From Candidatus Defluviilinea gracilis (lineage in GTDB: Bacteria; Chloroflexota; Anaerolineae; Anaerolineales; Villigracilaceae): a stretch of 64,000 nt of DNA. Below the pieces are notes generated by a model that was given only the letters and a program-made list of their open reading frames with translations, made no database searches and was not told the origin of the DNA. The position numbers and the translations under genes are program-made. Positions 33,924-42,661 of the stretch are shown one piece after another. The stretch is taken from contig JADJWS010000003.1 of assembly GCA_016716235.1 (NCBI GenBank), positions 372,001 through 436,000 of the forward strand. Direction: 5' to 3'. Each line of letters opens with the position of its first letter. Positions within the stretch are counted from its first letter, which is position 1.

Positions 33924-35380
33924 TGGTCGCCTCACTCGAAAAAAACAAAAAAATCGAATATGGGGATTTTCAGACTCCCAAAGAGCTGGCTGATTTGGTT
34001 TGCAAGAAACTGCTGGAGATCGGCATAATTCCAAACTTCGTCATTGAGCCGACGTGCGGCTTAGGAACATTCATCGAATCTGCCGCTCAGATATTCCCAC
34101 ATGTCAAGAAATTTATTGGCGTTGAAGTCAACACAGAATATATCGAGAAATTCACTTCGAAGATACAAACCTTTCCCTGCCCGGAAGCCGTTGAGATCAG
34201 GGAAGGCGACTTCTTTAATTTCAACTGGAACGATTTACTCAAAGAAACAAAAGGGGATGTTCTTGTCTTAGGGAACTTCCCCTGGGTTACAAATGCCACT
34301 CAAGGCTCAATCGGCGGGACGAACCTCCCTAATAAAGAAAATTTTCAAAACCTGAGCGGCTTGGACGCTATGACTGGTAAAAGCAACTTCGATATTTCCG
34401 AATTCATGCTGATCAAAGTTTCCGAATGGTTTTTGCATCGCAAAGGATACCTTGCAATGCTTGTCAAAACGTCGGTTGCCAGAAAATTCCTGAGCCATCT
34501 CTACAAATCGAATAAAGGGCTGGCTTCCTCCGCAATCTACCATATTGACGCCATGAAATATTTCAGGGCGGCAGTGGACGCCTGTTTGCTATATTGCCAT
34601 TTCGATCCATCAATGCACAATTACGACTATGATGTTTTCGATTCTCTATCAAGTCAAGCTAAGCATCAAGTTGGTCATCGCCAAGGATTGACTGTAAGAG
34701 ATTTGAATGCCTTTGATGAGCTTGAATTTCTGCTTGGCGCTTCCAGCGAAAAATGGCGTTCGGGGATCAAGCATGATTGTTCCGAAATCATGGAACTCAC
34801 GGAAAATGACGGAACATTACTAAATGGTTTGGGCGAAGTTGTAAATGTTGAGACGGATTTCATTTACCCGCTATTAAAAGGCTCAGATATAGCCAACAAT
34901 AGGATTTCAGAGACGAAACGATCCATGATTGTGACGCAAAGGTCTGTAGGTGAAGAAACCAAGCCACTTAAAATCATCGCTCCGAAACTATGGTCATACC
35001 TTGAATCTCATGCAAACTATTTAGATTCTCGGAAAAGCAAAATTTATCAGAACAATCCTCGTTTTTCAATTTTTGGAATTGGATCATATACTTTTGCTCC
35101 ATGGAAAATTGCAATTTGTAGCCTGTATAAAAACCTGAATTTTCGGCTTATAGGTCAGGCGCAAAGCAAACCGATTGTTTTCGACGATACAATTTATTTT
35201 TTGAGTTTCGAAAATCATGAAGAAGCCAAAGATGTTTTTGATTTTTTACTTTCCGAAAACGCACAAACATTTTTATCCGCTCTAATCTTCTGGGATGAAA
35301 AACGCCCAATTAAGACTAGCATCCTGAACAACCTGAAAATTCCGAATTCACGAGGGATTGTTCAGCAAGAGATGTTTTAA
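33923..35380 (+). CDS. N6-adenine DNA methyltransferase of a type II R-M system
   Basis: A 485-residue class I methyltransferase. The AdoMet motif I is PTCGLGTFIESA, motif IV is LGNFPWVTNA (a variant of NPPY with Phe in the first Pro place) and the C-terminal half should be the target-recognition domain (LLKGSDIANNRISETKR; FSIFGIGSYTFAPWKIAI). It protects host DNA from the enzyme at 33264. The pair sits between the B12-subunit and meaB genes, breaking what is usually a close pairing, so it is probably a late insertion. Confidence 0.88.
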   Translation: MVASLEKNKKIEYGDFQTPKELADLVCKKLLEIGIIPNFVIEPTCGLGTFIESAAQIFPHVKKFIGVEVNTEYIEKFTSKIQTFPCPEAVEIREGDFFNFNWNDLLKETKGDVLVLGNFPWVTNATQGSIGGTNLPNKENFQNLSGLDAMTGKSNFDISEFMLIKVSEWFLHRKGYLAMLVKTSVARKFLSHLYKSNKGLASSAIYHIDAMKYFRAAVDACLLYCHFDPSMHNYDYDVFDSLSSQAKHQVGHRQGLTVRDLNAFDELEFLLGASSEKWRSGIKHDCSEIMELTENDGTLLNGLGEVVNVETDFIYPLLKGSDIANNRISETKRSMIVTQRSVGEETKPLKIIAPKLWSYLESHANYLDSRKSKIYQNNPRFSIFGIGSYTFAPWKIAICSLYKNLNFRLIGQAQSKPIVFDDTIYFLSFENHEEAKDVFDFLLSENAQTFLSALIFWDEKRPIKTSILNNLKIPNSRGIVQQEMF

Positions 35381-35384
35381 CGCC

Positions 35385-36452
35385 ATGACAAATGCGATAA
35401 CATTAATCCTCGAAGGCAACCGCCTCGCGTTGGCGCGACTGCTCACGCAGGTGGAAAATGATTCGCCCGAGGGACGCGCCGCGCTTGCGGAACTGTTTCC
35501 GCACACCGGCAAGGCGCATCTCATTGGAGTGACCGGCGCGCCGGGGACGGGGAAATCCTCGCTCGTCAATCAACTCGCATTGCACTATCGCAAAACGGAC
35601 GCTTCGCGTAAAAAAGTCGCGGTCATCGCAGTGGACCCGTCGAGCCCGTTCACGGGCGGAGCGGTGCTGGGAGACCGCGTGCGTATGCGCGATCTCTCCG
35701 GCGATGACGGCGTGTTCATCCGCTCGATGGCTTCGCGCGGTTCGGTCGGCGGAATCGCGCAGACGACCGCCGCATTCGCGCAGGTCTTCGATGCGGCTGG
35801 CTATGAGATCGTCATCGTCGAAACCGTCGGCGCGGGGCAAAGCGAAGTGGATATTGCAAGACTCGCGCACACCACTGTTGTTGTCGAAGCGCCGGGCTTG
35901 GGCGACGATATCCAAGCCATCAAAGCGGGAATTTTAGAAATCGCCGATGTGCTTGTCATCAACAAAGCGGATCGCCCCGGCGTGGAGCATACGGAACGCG
36001 CGCTTCGTTCCATGCTTGCGCTTGCTCACCCAACCCCGCGCGTCTATCGCCATCACGGACAGGCAATGACGGTTATGGTTCCAGCCGGGTCGAAAAATCT
36101 CCCAGCCCTCGAGCCAGACTCTTCTGCGGCTCAAAGTGACTCGGCGATTTGGATTCCCCCCATCAACAAAACGGTTGCGACCGAGGGCAAGGGAATCGCG
36201 GAGGTTGCCGAAGCGATTGCGAAGCACGCCGAGCATCTCCGCATCACCGGCGATTGGGCTTCCCGCGACCGCGCCAGGTTGAGGTCCGAGTTGGAAACGG
36301 CTTTGCAGGAGGCGTTGATGAGTCGCTTTTTCAAGAATATCCAAAACAAAACATATAATGAAGTCGTCGAACAAGTCGTCGAACGAACTCTATCACCGCA
36401 TGAGGCGGTGAAGAAATTATTGAACGGAAACTCAAAGCAGGAGAAGGTATGA
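35385..36452 (+). CDS. meaB: MeaB/ArgK-type GTPase, chaperone of methylmalonyl-CoA mutase
   Basis: A 355-residue G protein that protects and reloads B12-dependent acyl-CoA mutases. The P loop is GVTGAPGTGKSSL; other G-protein motifs are AVDPSSPFTGGAVLGDRVRM, IVETVGAGQSEVDIA, GLGDDIQAIKAGI and the guanine-specificity NKAD. The C-terminal dimerisation helix is present. Start 35385 is preferred to 35358, which overlaps the R-M gene. Between about residues 225 and 250 lies a Ser/Ala/Pro-rich stretch (PALEPDSSAAQSDSAIW) that may be another small repeat-derived insert. Its stop overlaps the next start (ATGA). Confidence 0.93.
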   Translation: MTNAITLILEGNRLALARLLTQVENDSPEGRAALAELFPHTGKAHLIGVTGAPGTGKSSLVNQLALHYRKTDASRKKVAVIAVDPSSPFTGGAVLGDRVRMRDLSGDDGVFIRSMASRGSVGGIAQTTAAFAQVFDAAGYEIVIVETVGAGQSEVDIARLAHTTVVVEAPGLGDDIQAIKAGILEIADVLVINKADRPGVEHTERALRSMLALAHPTPRVYRHHGQAMTVMVPAGSKNLPALEPDSSAAQSDSAIWIPPINKTVATEGKGIAEVAEAIAKHAEHLRITGDWASRDRARLRSELETALQEALMSRFFKNIQNKTYNEVVEQVVERTLSPHEAVKKLLNGNSKQEKV

Positions 36453-37445
36453 ACCAGCAAGGACATCATCACGATATGAAAATGTACGGCGAGATTAAAC
36501 TGTACTCGGGCACCGGCTCGCCCGACCTCGCGCAAAAGATCGCTAATTATTTGAACCAGCAACTCAGCCCGCGCGAGGTGATCCAGTTTCCCAACGAAAA
36601 CATCTTCGTCAAGTTGACGCGCAGCGCGCGCGGGCAGGATGTGTATGTGATCCAAACCACCTCCTCGCCGGTGCATTACAACCTGATGGAACTGCTGATC
36701 ATGATCCAGACCATCCGCCTCGATTCGGCGGCGCGCATCACGGCGGTCGTCCCGTATTTATGTTATGGGCGTTCGGATAAAAAAGACCAGCCGCGCGTGC
36801 CGATCACCGCGCGCCTCGTCTGCGACATGATCGAAAGCGCGGGCGCGGACCGCTACATGACCTTCGACCCGCATGCCCGGTCAAATTCAGGGTTTCTTCT
36901 CGATCCCCGGCGATGTGCTGACCGCCTCGCACATGATCACCGCGCACATCAACAAAAACATGCGCGCGCAGATGAAAAAACTCGTGGTGGTTGCCACCGA
37001 TCTGGGTTTCGCCAAAAAGGGACGCAACTATGCCCGCGACCTGAACGCGTCGATCGCTTTCATTGAAAAAAGGCGCACAGCCAACGACTCAAAAGCCAAA
37101 GCCTTAACGCTGATCGGCAACGTAAAAGATAAGGACGTTTTGATCGTGGACGATGAAGTGCTCACCGGCGGCTCCATCGAGCAGGCGGTCGGCGTGGTCA
37201 CAAAGAACGGCGCGCGGAATATCTATCTGGCGTTCATCCACCCGGTCTTTTCGGAAGACGGCGCGAAACGACTGGCAAAACTACCGATCAAACACATAAT
37301 CACAACCGACACCATCCCAATCGCTCCGAAAATATCGAAACTACTCAAGGGACGGCTCACCGTTCTTTCGATCGCCCCCATGCTGGGAGAGGTCATCCGC
37401 CGCGCGCACGAAGGGCGGAGCGTGGGCGAGATGTTCAACGAGTAA
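36449..37445 (+). pseudogene. prs: Ribose-phosphate pyrophosphokinase, frameshifted
   Basis: The first reading frame (from 36449) gives a normal Prs N half: YSGTGSPDLAQKIANYL, NENIFVKLTRSARG, VVPYLCYGRSDKKDQPR up to the catalytic FDPHA. It then turns to nonsense. The second frame, from about 36876, carries on exactly in register: GQIQGFFSIPGDVL, GRNYARDLNASIAFIEKRR, and the PRPP loop VDDEVLTGGS to the end at 37445. One C too many in CCC at 36876-36878 explains the break. prs is normally essential, so this is a sequencing error, a recent mutation with a second copy elsewhere, or a programmed frameshift. ATG 36449 overlaps the meaB stop. Confidence 0.88.
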
Positions 37446-37452
37446 GACAAAT

Positions 37453-37528
37453 AAACAGCCATCAGTGGACAGTAGACTGGTTACTGTTCACTGTTCACTG
37501 TTCACTGCTCACTAATAACTGGCTACTG
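37453..37528. repeat. ACTGTTC heptamer array with inverted half
   Basis: The right part is ACTGTTC, ACTGTTC, ACTGTTC, ACTGCTC; the left part holds CAGTGGACAGTAG-type complementary units, so it can fold back. It fills the gap between prs and mutM. Confidence 0.85.
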
Positions 37529-37532
37529 AAAC

Positions 37533-38336
37533 ATGCCCGAACTTCCCGAAGTTGAAACCATCGCTCGAAAACTAAGACCTGAACTCGTCGGGAGGACGAT
37601 CCTCTCCGCCGACCTGCGCTGGGCGCGAACGCTTGCAACCCCCTCTCCGAAACAATTCGCCCAACAGATCAAAGGGCAGAAAATTCTAGCGGTTGGCAGG
37701 CGCGCAAAATACTTCATCCTTCATCTTTCCACTTTTCAACTCCTCATCCACCTCCGCATGAGCGGCGACCTTCATATTAAAGACAGTGCAAAACAAGCCG
37801 AGAAACACGACCGACTTATAATTAAACTATCTGACAACAAGTCGCTGTCATTCAACGACACAAGAAAGTTCGGGCGCGTCTGGCTCCTGGCAGACCCGGC
37901 GGAACTCCTCAACACACTCGGTCCCGAACCCCTCAGCAAAGACTTCACGCCGCAGTGGCTCCACGCGGCGCTACATAAAAGACATCGCCACCTCAAACCG
38001 CTCCTGCTCGACCAAACCTTCCTCGCCGGGCTGGGCAACATCTACACCGACGAAGCCTTGAACATCGCAAAGATTCATCCGAGGCGCGAGTCAAGTTCAG
38101 TCACGGCGAAACAGGCTGAACGTCTGCATGACGCGATCCGCGAGGTGTTGAGCGAGGGCATCCGCCGCAACGGCGCATCCATTGATTGGGTCTATCGCGG
38201 CGGAGAATTTCAAAATTATTTTCGAGTGTACGACCGCGAAGGAAAGCCGTGCAAAAACTGCGGCGCGAAGATTAAACGCGTCACAGTTGGTCAACGCGGC
38301 ACACATTATTGCCCGAATTGTCAAAGGTTAAAGTAG
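37533..38336 (+). CDS. mutM: Formamidopyrimidine-DNA glycosylase
   Basis: A 267-residue base-excision repair enzyme that removes oxidised purines and cuts the abasic site. Mature Pro2 and Glu3 come from MPELPEVETI; the mid-part has the H2TH-fold GLGNIYTDEALNIAKIHPRR and the C-terminus ends with a four-Cys zinc finger (CKNCGAK ... YCPNCQ). The length is normal. A GxxIDWVYRGGEFQNYFRVY segment matches Fpg rather than Nei. It directly follows a heptamer array and is 3 bp before the next gene, probably co-transcribed with it. Confidence 0.95.
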   Translation: MPELPEVETIARKLRPELVGRTILSADLRWARTLATPSPKQFAQQIKGQKILAVGRRAKYFILHLSTFQLLIHLRMSGDLHIKDSAKQAEKHDRLIIKLSDNKSLSFNDTRKFGRVWLLADPAELLNTLGPEPLSKDFTPQWLHAALHKRHRHLKPLLLDQTFLAGLGNIYTDEALNIAKIHPRRESSSVTAKQAERLHDAIREVLSEGIRRNGASIDWVYRGGEFQNYFRVYDREGKPCKNCGAKIKRVTVGQRGTHYCPNCQRLK

Positions 38337-38339
38337 ATC

Positions 38340-38978
38340 ATGGAAATCAACTGGTCAATTGCTGGATGGATCATCGCCGTTTTGGTCTTCTACACCATCG
38401 GATTTTACGAGGGTCGTAGTACGGGATATAAAAAACGACAGCGTGAAGAAGAGCAAGAATCCGCAAAAACCCAACCGACCCCTGTTGCGGTAGAAGATAA
38501 CCCCGCCGTTTTGAAACCCAAAAAGGAAAATGAAAATTTCACGCGGGAGTTCGACAGCCCGCCCGCGCTCACTCCTGAATACGACCAGCGATTGAACTAT
38601 GCGGCGACTCCGCCTGCGCCTCAACCGCCTCTCTCCCAGCCTCTGCCTGCTTCGACCAACCCGGCATCCACTCCTCTTTCGCCGGTTTCCTTCAAACCCG
38701 CGGCGAAATCTGCCGAGCCTGCCGCGGAAAAGAAACCCGCCCCGCCGCCGACCAGCATCGTTGGGCAGATCAACCTTGTATTGCAAGAAAAACTTGCCGG
38801 GTCGGCGCTGGCAGACCGAGACATTTCAATGAGTCAATCCGCAGAAGGCGGGGTGATCGTCACTGTCGGCGCTTCGCAATATACCGGGGTGGACGAAGTG
38901 CCAGACGCCGAAGTGAAAGCGGTGATTCGCGCCGCGATCGCCGAGTGGGAAAAGAAATACACGCCGGGATTGCGCTAG
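38340..38978 (+). CDS. Unrecognised single-pass membrane protein with Pro-rich linker
   Basis: A 212-residue protein: an N-terminal membrane helix (SIAGWIIAVLVFYTIGFY), a basic patch, a long Pro/Ala-rich linker (about 60-140), and a small C-terminal domain (about 140-212: IVGQINLVLQEKLAGS; EGGVIVTVGASQYTGVDEVPD; IRAAIAEWEKKYTPG). No family was recognised. It starts 3 bp after mutM and is convergent with the Usp gene at 39000. Confidence 0.72.
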   Translation: MEINWSIAGWIIAVLVFYTIGFYEGRSTGYKKRQREEEQESAKTQPTPVAVEDNPAVLKPKKENENFTREFDSPPALTPEYDQRLNYAATPPAPQPPLSQPLPASTNPASTPLSPVSFKPAAKSAEPAAEKKPAPPPTSIVGQINLVLQEKLAGSALADRDISMSQSAEGGVIVTVGASQYTGVDEVPDAEVKAVIRAAIAEWEKKYTPGLR

Positions 38979-38999
38979 TCGCATCGACGAGCCGAGAAA

Positions 39000-39848
39000 T
39001 CAGGTTCGCCGCGTGAACCGCGCGGTTAATACCGGACAAGGCGACGAGTCTGCCACCTCGGCGGTAACATTGGGGGCATAATATTGCCGCAAGGTATTCG
39101 CGCTGTACGCCGACCCCATGCAAACAAGATCGTACGCGCCCTCTTTAATCTCAGCCAGAATTTCCTCCACAATAATTCCCTGCCGCGCTTTGGCTGTTGC
39201 GTTTAAGCCCGCTCCTTGCGCGATCTCCAATGCTTTTTTGAGACTGCGCCCCGGCAAGGTGTCGGTTTCTGCCAGGTCGTTGACATGCGTTTGCACATTG
39301 CGCGTGCTGGGATAATCCAAATCGGTGGGCGGAACCACATACAGGATTGTGACCTCCGCATGGTTGGCTTGCGCAACTTGAACAGCGATGTTCTCCGCGG
39401 CTTCGCCATATCCCAGCCCGCCCACGGTGATCAATAATTTTTTCACCGGCAAGCGCGCTTGCGGCACGTACATGATCGGGTTATGAATCTGCTCCATCAA
39501 CAATCGAATAGAGCGACCCGTGAGCCAGCGCTTGAGTTGCGGTCTTCCCAATGGGCTGACCACCGTGATGAAATCTCCGCGGTTAGCAACCTGGGGGATG
39601 ATGCGCTCGGATACGCCGTTACGAATCTCAAGGGTATACTCCACTCCCAACCTTTGAAACAACTCCACGGCTTGCGCGAAGATATCCTCCAGCGGATGAT
39701 GATCGTCTATCGCCGCAGGGTTCAGTTCCTCGGTCACGCCGAGAAGCGTGGCCTTCATTCGCATGGATGAGGCGAGCGCCGCGCCATATTCAATGGCAGA
39801 CCATGTCCCTTTGAAGCCGTTCGTTACGATGAGAAATTCGGATTTCAT
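39000..39848 (-). CDS. Tandem universal stress protein
   Basis: A 282-residue protein with two Usp domains. Each starts with a beta strand and Gly-rich turn (FLIVTNGFKGTWSAIEYGAALA; LLITVGGLGYGEAAENIAVQVA, shown in part) and ends with a PNPI/PCPV strand (IHNPIMYVP; SSPCPVLT). The second domain has the G-2x-G-9x-G(S/T)-type nucleotide loop as LVCMGSAYSANTLRQ in altered form, so ATP binding is uncertain. Such tandem proteins are general stress proteins. The 3' end of the gene overlaps nothing; its start overlaps the stop of the chromate-transport gene by four bases. Confidence 0.85.
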   Translation of the reverse strand: MKSEFLIVTNGFKGTWSAIEYGAALASSMRMKATLLGVTEELNPAAIDDHHPLEDIFAQAVELFQRLGVEYTLEIRNGVSERIIPQVANRGDFITVVSPLGRPQLKRWLTGRSIRLLMEQIHNPIMYVPQARLPVKKLLITVGGLGYGEAAENIAVQVAQANHAEVTILYVVPPTDLDYPSTRNVQTHVNDLAETDTLPGRSLKKALEIAQGAGLNATAKARQGIIVEEILAEIKEGAYDLVCMGSAYSANTLRQYYAPNVTAEVADSSPCPVLTARFTRRT

Positions 39849-40396
39849 TTGAAGCCTCGCCTGCCAAACAGGATAACGCCGAGGATGCCCGCCCCAAGCA
39901 AAACGAACGGCGATGGAATTTCAAACCAGAATGCGATCGCGCTGAGAAGCGCGATCAGGATCACGCGGCGGTCTATTTTTTTCTTCGAACCCGCGCGGAA
40001 CAATTCCCACGCCACCACCACGATCAACGCGGCGACAGCGGGACTCATCCCTGCCACAAAACTAACAAGCCAACTCTCTTGTTGAAAACGCTGTAACAAC
40101 GATGCAACGATCAACATCAACACCGTGGGCGGCAGGATCGCGCCGAGCAGAGCCGCAAACATGCCGGGGATTCCCCCCGCGGCAAAACCGACGAACATGG
40201 CAAGTTTCAATGCCTCGCTACCGGGCAACACATTCGAGAAACCCACCGCCTCGACAAATCGCTCCTCGGTCATGATCTTGCCCACCGCTTCCTCGTATAA
40301 AAACCCCACCGATGCGGGACCGGACGGCGAGAGCACGTTCACCTTGAGGAACATCCATAACAAACGAAGCCAGACGGATACTTTTGTTTCGTTCAT
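39845..40396 (-). CDS. Chromate transporter subunit, half 2
   Basis: A 183-residue half-size CHR protein with about five membrane segments. The family segments FLKVNVLSPSGPASVGFLYEEAVGK, NVLPGSEALKLAMFVGF and GGIPGMFAALLGAILPPTVLM (each shown in part) are clear. Full-size ChrA has two homologous halves in one chain; here they are two genes with a four-base overlap, the usual short-chain pair (SCHR). Export of chromate or related oxyanions is inferred from the family. Confidence 0.88.
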   Translation of the reverse strand: MNETKVSVWLRLLWMFLKVNVLSPSGPASVGFLYEEAVGKIMTEERFVEAVGFSNVLPGSEALKLAMFVGFAAGGIPGMFAALLGAILPPTVLMLIVASLLQRFQQESWLVSFVAGMSPAVAALIVVVAWELFRAGSKKKIDRRVILIALLSAIAFWFEIPSPFVLLGAGILGVILFGRRGFK

Positions 40397-40908
40397 CGCA
40401 AGAGAAAGACCCCGATCAAACCCGCCAGCACGACAACAATACGCGCGGGGGCGTTAAGAAACATGGCGATCAGACTGACGATGCCGATTGCCCAGCCTTC
40501 CCATCCGGTGGAACCGCCCTTTTCAAAAATTTTCCATGCCACGAAGAGCATCAATACCGAAATGGCGGGGGTGAGTCCCTCGATGAAACTGCTCAACCAC
40601 GCCTCGCGCCGCAGACGGTGCAGGATCATCGTCACACCGAGGATGATGAGCGTCGGCGGCAAAATGGATGCGAGCAGAGCGACAAATCCACCGGGAATGC
40701 CTGCCACGGCATAGCCGACATACATCGCCAATTGAAGCGCGTCGCTCCCCGGCAACACGGACGATAACCCCACCGCCTGCACAAATTGTCCCTCCGTGAC
40801 CAGCTTGCCGACAACCTCGTGATACAACAAACCAACGGAGGCGGGACCCGATGTGCTAAGCAGGTTTACTTTGAGAAATATCCAGAAGAGTTCAAGAAGT
40901 TGATCCAA
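40393..40908 (-). CDS. Chromate transporter subunit, half 1 (TTG start)
   Basis: A 172-residue half-size CHR protein, paralogue of its neighbour: FLKVNLLSTSGPASVGLLYHE, SSVLPGSDALQLAMYVG and GIPGGFVALLASILPPT. The upstream in-frame ATG (40995) would add 29 residues read out of a double-hairpin repeat, so TTG 40908 is chosen: GGAGAA lies 4 bases before it and the N-terminus then aligns with that of the other half. Confidence 0.86.
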   Translation of the reverse strand: MDQLLELFWIFLKVNLLSTSGPASVGLLYHEVVGKLVTEGQFVQAVGLSSVLPGSDALQLAMYVGYAVAGIPGGFVALLASILPPTLIILGVTMILHRLRREAWLSSFIEGLTPAISVLMLFVAWKIFEKGGSTGWEGWAIGIVSLIAMFLNAPARIVVVLAGLIGVFLLR

Positions 40909-40966
40909 TGGTTCTCCAAACGAATGGGGTAATTGTACTAGGAAAAGTATCAGTACTTCACGAAAG

Positions 40967-41041
40967 TTCAGGCGACAGTTCGATTTGCTTCGCAAATCGA
41001 ACTGTCGCCTACATTGACGCAGTACAACTGCGTCAAGAACC
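40967..41041. repeat. Double-hairpin element, second copy
   Basis: GTTCAGGCGACAGTTCGATTTGC / GCAAATCGAACTGTCGCCT followed by TTGACGCAGT / ACTGCGTCAAGAAC (arms shown in part). Its reverse complement has the same plan and the same arms as 16385-16453, except that the CGATTTGC stem extension has moved from one hairpin to the other. It is in the gap between the chromate-transporter and aspartase genes. Confidence 0.8.
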
Positions 41042-41083
41042 TATTGGTGTAAAATAGATAAAAATCTCATTTGGCGGTTAACA

Positions 41084-42574
41084 ATGTCTTCAAACAATTT
41101 TCGCAAAGAAAAAGATTCGCTCGGTGAACTCAATGTCCCAGCCGACGCGCTCTACGGCGTGCAAACCCAACGCGCGGTGGAGAACTTCCCCATCAGCGGA
41201 CTGCGCCCGTGGCGGGCGTTCATCTGGTCTATCGCGGCGGTCAAACGCGCGGCGGCGTTGGTGAATTTCGAACTTGGATTATTCAACGACCGCGAAGTGG
41301 ACGGAAAAAAGTTCACCGCGAAACAGTTGGCAGACTCTGTCGCGCAAGCCGCTACCGAAGTGATGGGCGGCAAATGGGATTCGCAATTCGTCGTCGAACC
41401 ATTTCAGGCGGGCGCGGGGACGAGTCATAACATGAACGCGAATGAGGTCATTGCAAATCGCGCCACGCAGATCCTCGGCGGCGAGCTTGGAAAGTATTAT
41501 GTTCATCCGAACGATCATGTCAACATGGCGCAGTCCACGAACGATACGATCCCCACGTCGATTCGATTGGGCGCGTTGTGGCGCGTGGATGAATTGTTGA
41601 CTGCGTTGAAAAATTTACAGTCCGCGTTGGAGGCGAAGGCGAAGGAGTTTGATTCGGTCGTCAAATCGGGTCGCACGCATTTGCAGGATGCCGTGCCGGT
41701 GAGATTGGGTCAGGAATTTTCCGCTTATGCCAAAGCCATCGAACGCGACGCGGAACGGGTGCGCCGGTCTGCCGAGGGGTTGCGCAGGCTGGGGATTGGC
41801 GGCACAGCCGTCGGATCCGGGTTGAACGCTCATCCCGAGTATCACGCGCGCATGGTGAAGAAATTATCCGAGATCACCGGGCTTGAGTTGCAGACATCCG
41901 ATAATTTATTTGAATCCATGCAATCGATGGCGGACGCGGCGGACTTTTCATCGTCCCTGCGGACACTCGCCTTGACTTTGATCCGCATCGCCAACGACTT
42001 CCGCCTCTTATCCTCTGGACCTTCAACCGGGTTCGATGAAATCAGATTACCCGCCGTTCAGCCGGGTTCGTCCATCATGCCGGGGAAAGTGAATCCCGTG
42101 CTGGCTGAGATGTTGGATCAGGCGATGTTCCATGTGGTGGGATGCGACACGACCGTGGCGATGGCGGCGCAGGCGGGACAACTCGAATTGAATGTGATGA
42201 TGCCGATCATCGCGCACAATTTATTCGAGATGATGCAAGTGGTCATCGGCTCGGTGAACGCGTTCACCGAACGCGCGGTGAAAGGCGTGACCGCCAACCG
42301 TGAAAAAGCGGAGGGCTGGCTGGCGAAGAACGCGATCATCGTCACCGCGTTGAATCCCATCATCGGGTATTCACAAGGCGCGGCATTGGTGAAAGAGGCG
42401 ATGTCGTTGAATGCTTCGATCAAAGAACTCGCTATCGAGAAAGCGAAGGCTGGCACATTGAAACACCGCGACGAGGATAGACCTGTGAAGCCTGAGGAGA
42501 TCGAGTCGGCGTTGAGTGATTTGCGTAGGTTGACGGAGGGTGGAATTGTGGGAGGCGTGAGCGGCGGAGGATAA
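41084..42574 (+). CDS. aspA: Aspartate ammonia-lyase
   Basis: A 496-residue member of the aspartase/fumarase superfamily. The start EKDSLGELNVPADALYGVQTQRAVENFPI (shown in part), the mid GAGTSHNMNANEVIANRA and the signature GSSIMPGKVNPV are present. The residues after the signature (DTTVAMAAQAGQLELNVMMP) follow the aspartase pattern (DTTV...AGQLELN), not the class II fumarase one (NDVA...GNFELN), which decides the call. It deaminates aspartate to fumarate. Promoter TAAAAT near 41049; no strong ribosome site. Fumarase remains possible but less likely. Confidence 0.85.
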   Translation: MSSNNFRKEKDSLGELNVPADALYGVQTQRAVENFPISGLRPWRAFIWSIAAVKRAAALVNFELGLFNDREVDGKKFTAKQLADSVAQAATEVMGGKWDSQFVVEPFQAGAGTSHNMNANEVIANRATQILGGELGKYYVHPNDHVNMAQSTNDTIPTSIRLGALWRVDELLTALKNLQSALEAKAKEFDSVVKSGRTHLQDAVPVRLGQEFSAYAKAIERDAERVRRSAEGLRRLGIGGTAVGSGLNAHPEYHARMVKKLSEITGLELQTSDNLFESMQSMADAADFSSSLRTLALTLIRIANDFRLLSSGPSTGFDEIRLPAVQPGSSIMPGKVNPVLAEMLDQAMFHVVGCDTTVAMAAQAGQLELNVMMPIIAHNLFEMMQVVIGSVNAFTERAVKGVTANREKAEGWLAKNAIIVTALNPIIGYSQGAALVKEAMSLNASIKELAIEKAKAGTLKHRDEDRPVKPEEIESALSDLRRLTEGGIVGGVSGGG

Positions 42575-42661
42575 TATCGTGTAAGAATCGTAGGGTAATC
42601 CTTACATTGCCATTCGTTGTTTCAATTGCTCATCACTATCGGATATTTATTTGGAGGCAAC

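Noticed and set aside
36085..36165. Palindromic insert in meaB like those in the S9 peptidase
   Set aside because: The stretch has a faint likeness to element C (GACTCTTC ... CTCAAAGTGAC) but lacks the inverted ends, so it is not listed as a copy.
36873..37445. A separate short prs-like gene starting at an internal ATG
   Set aside because: It continues the upstream Prs frame exactly in register after a single-base shift, so it is the second half of one gene.
40909..40995. N-terminal extension of the first chromate-transporter half
   Set aside because: It is read out of the double-hairpin repeat and lacks a ribosome site; TTG 40908 has one.
41084..42574. Class II fumarase
   Set aside because: The residues after GSSIMPGKVNP follow the aspartase pattern, though substrate was not tested.
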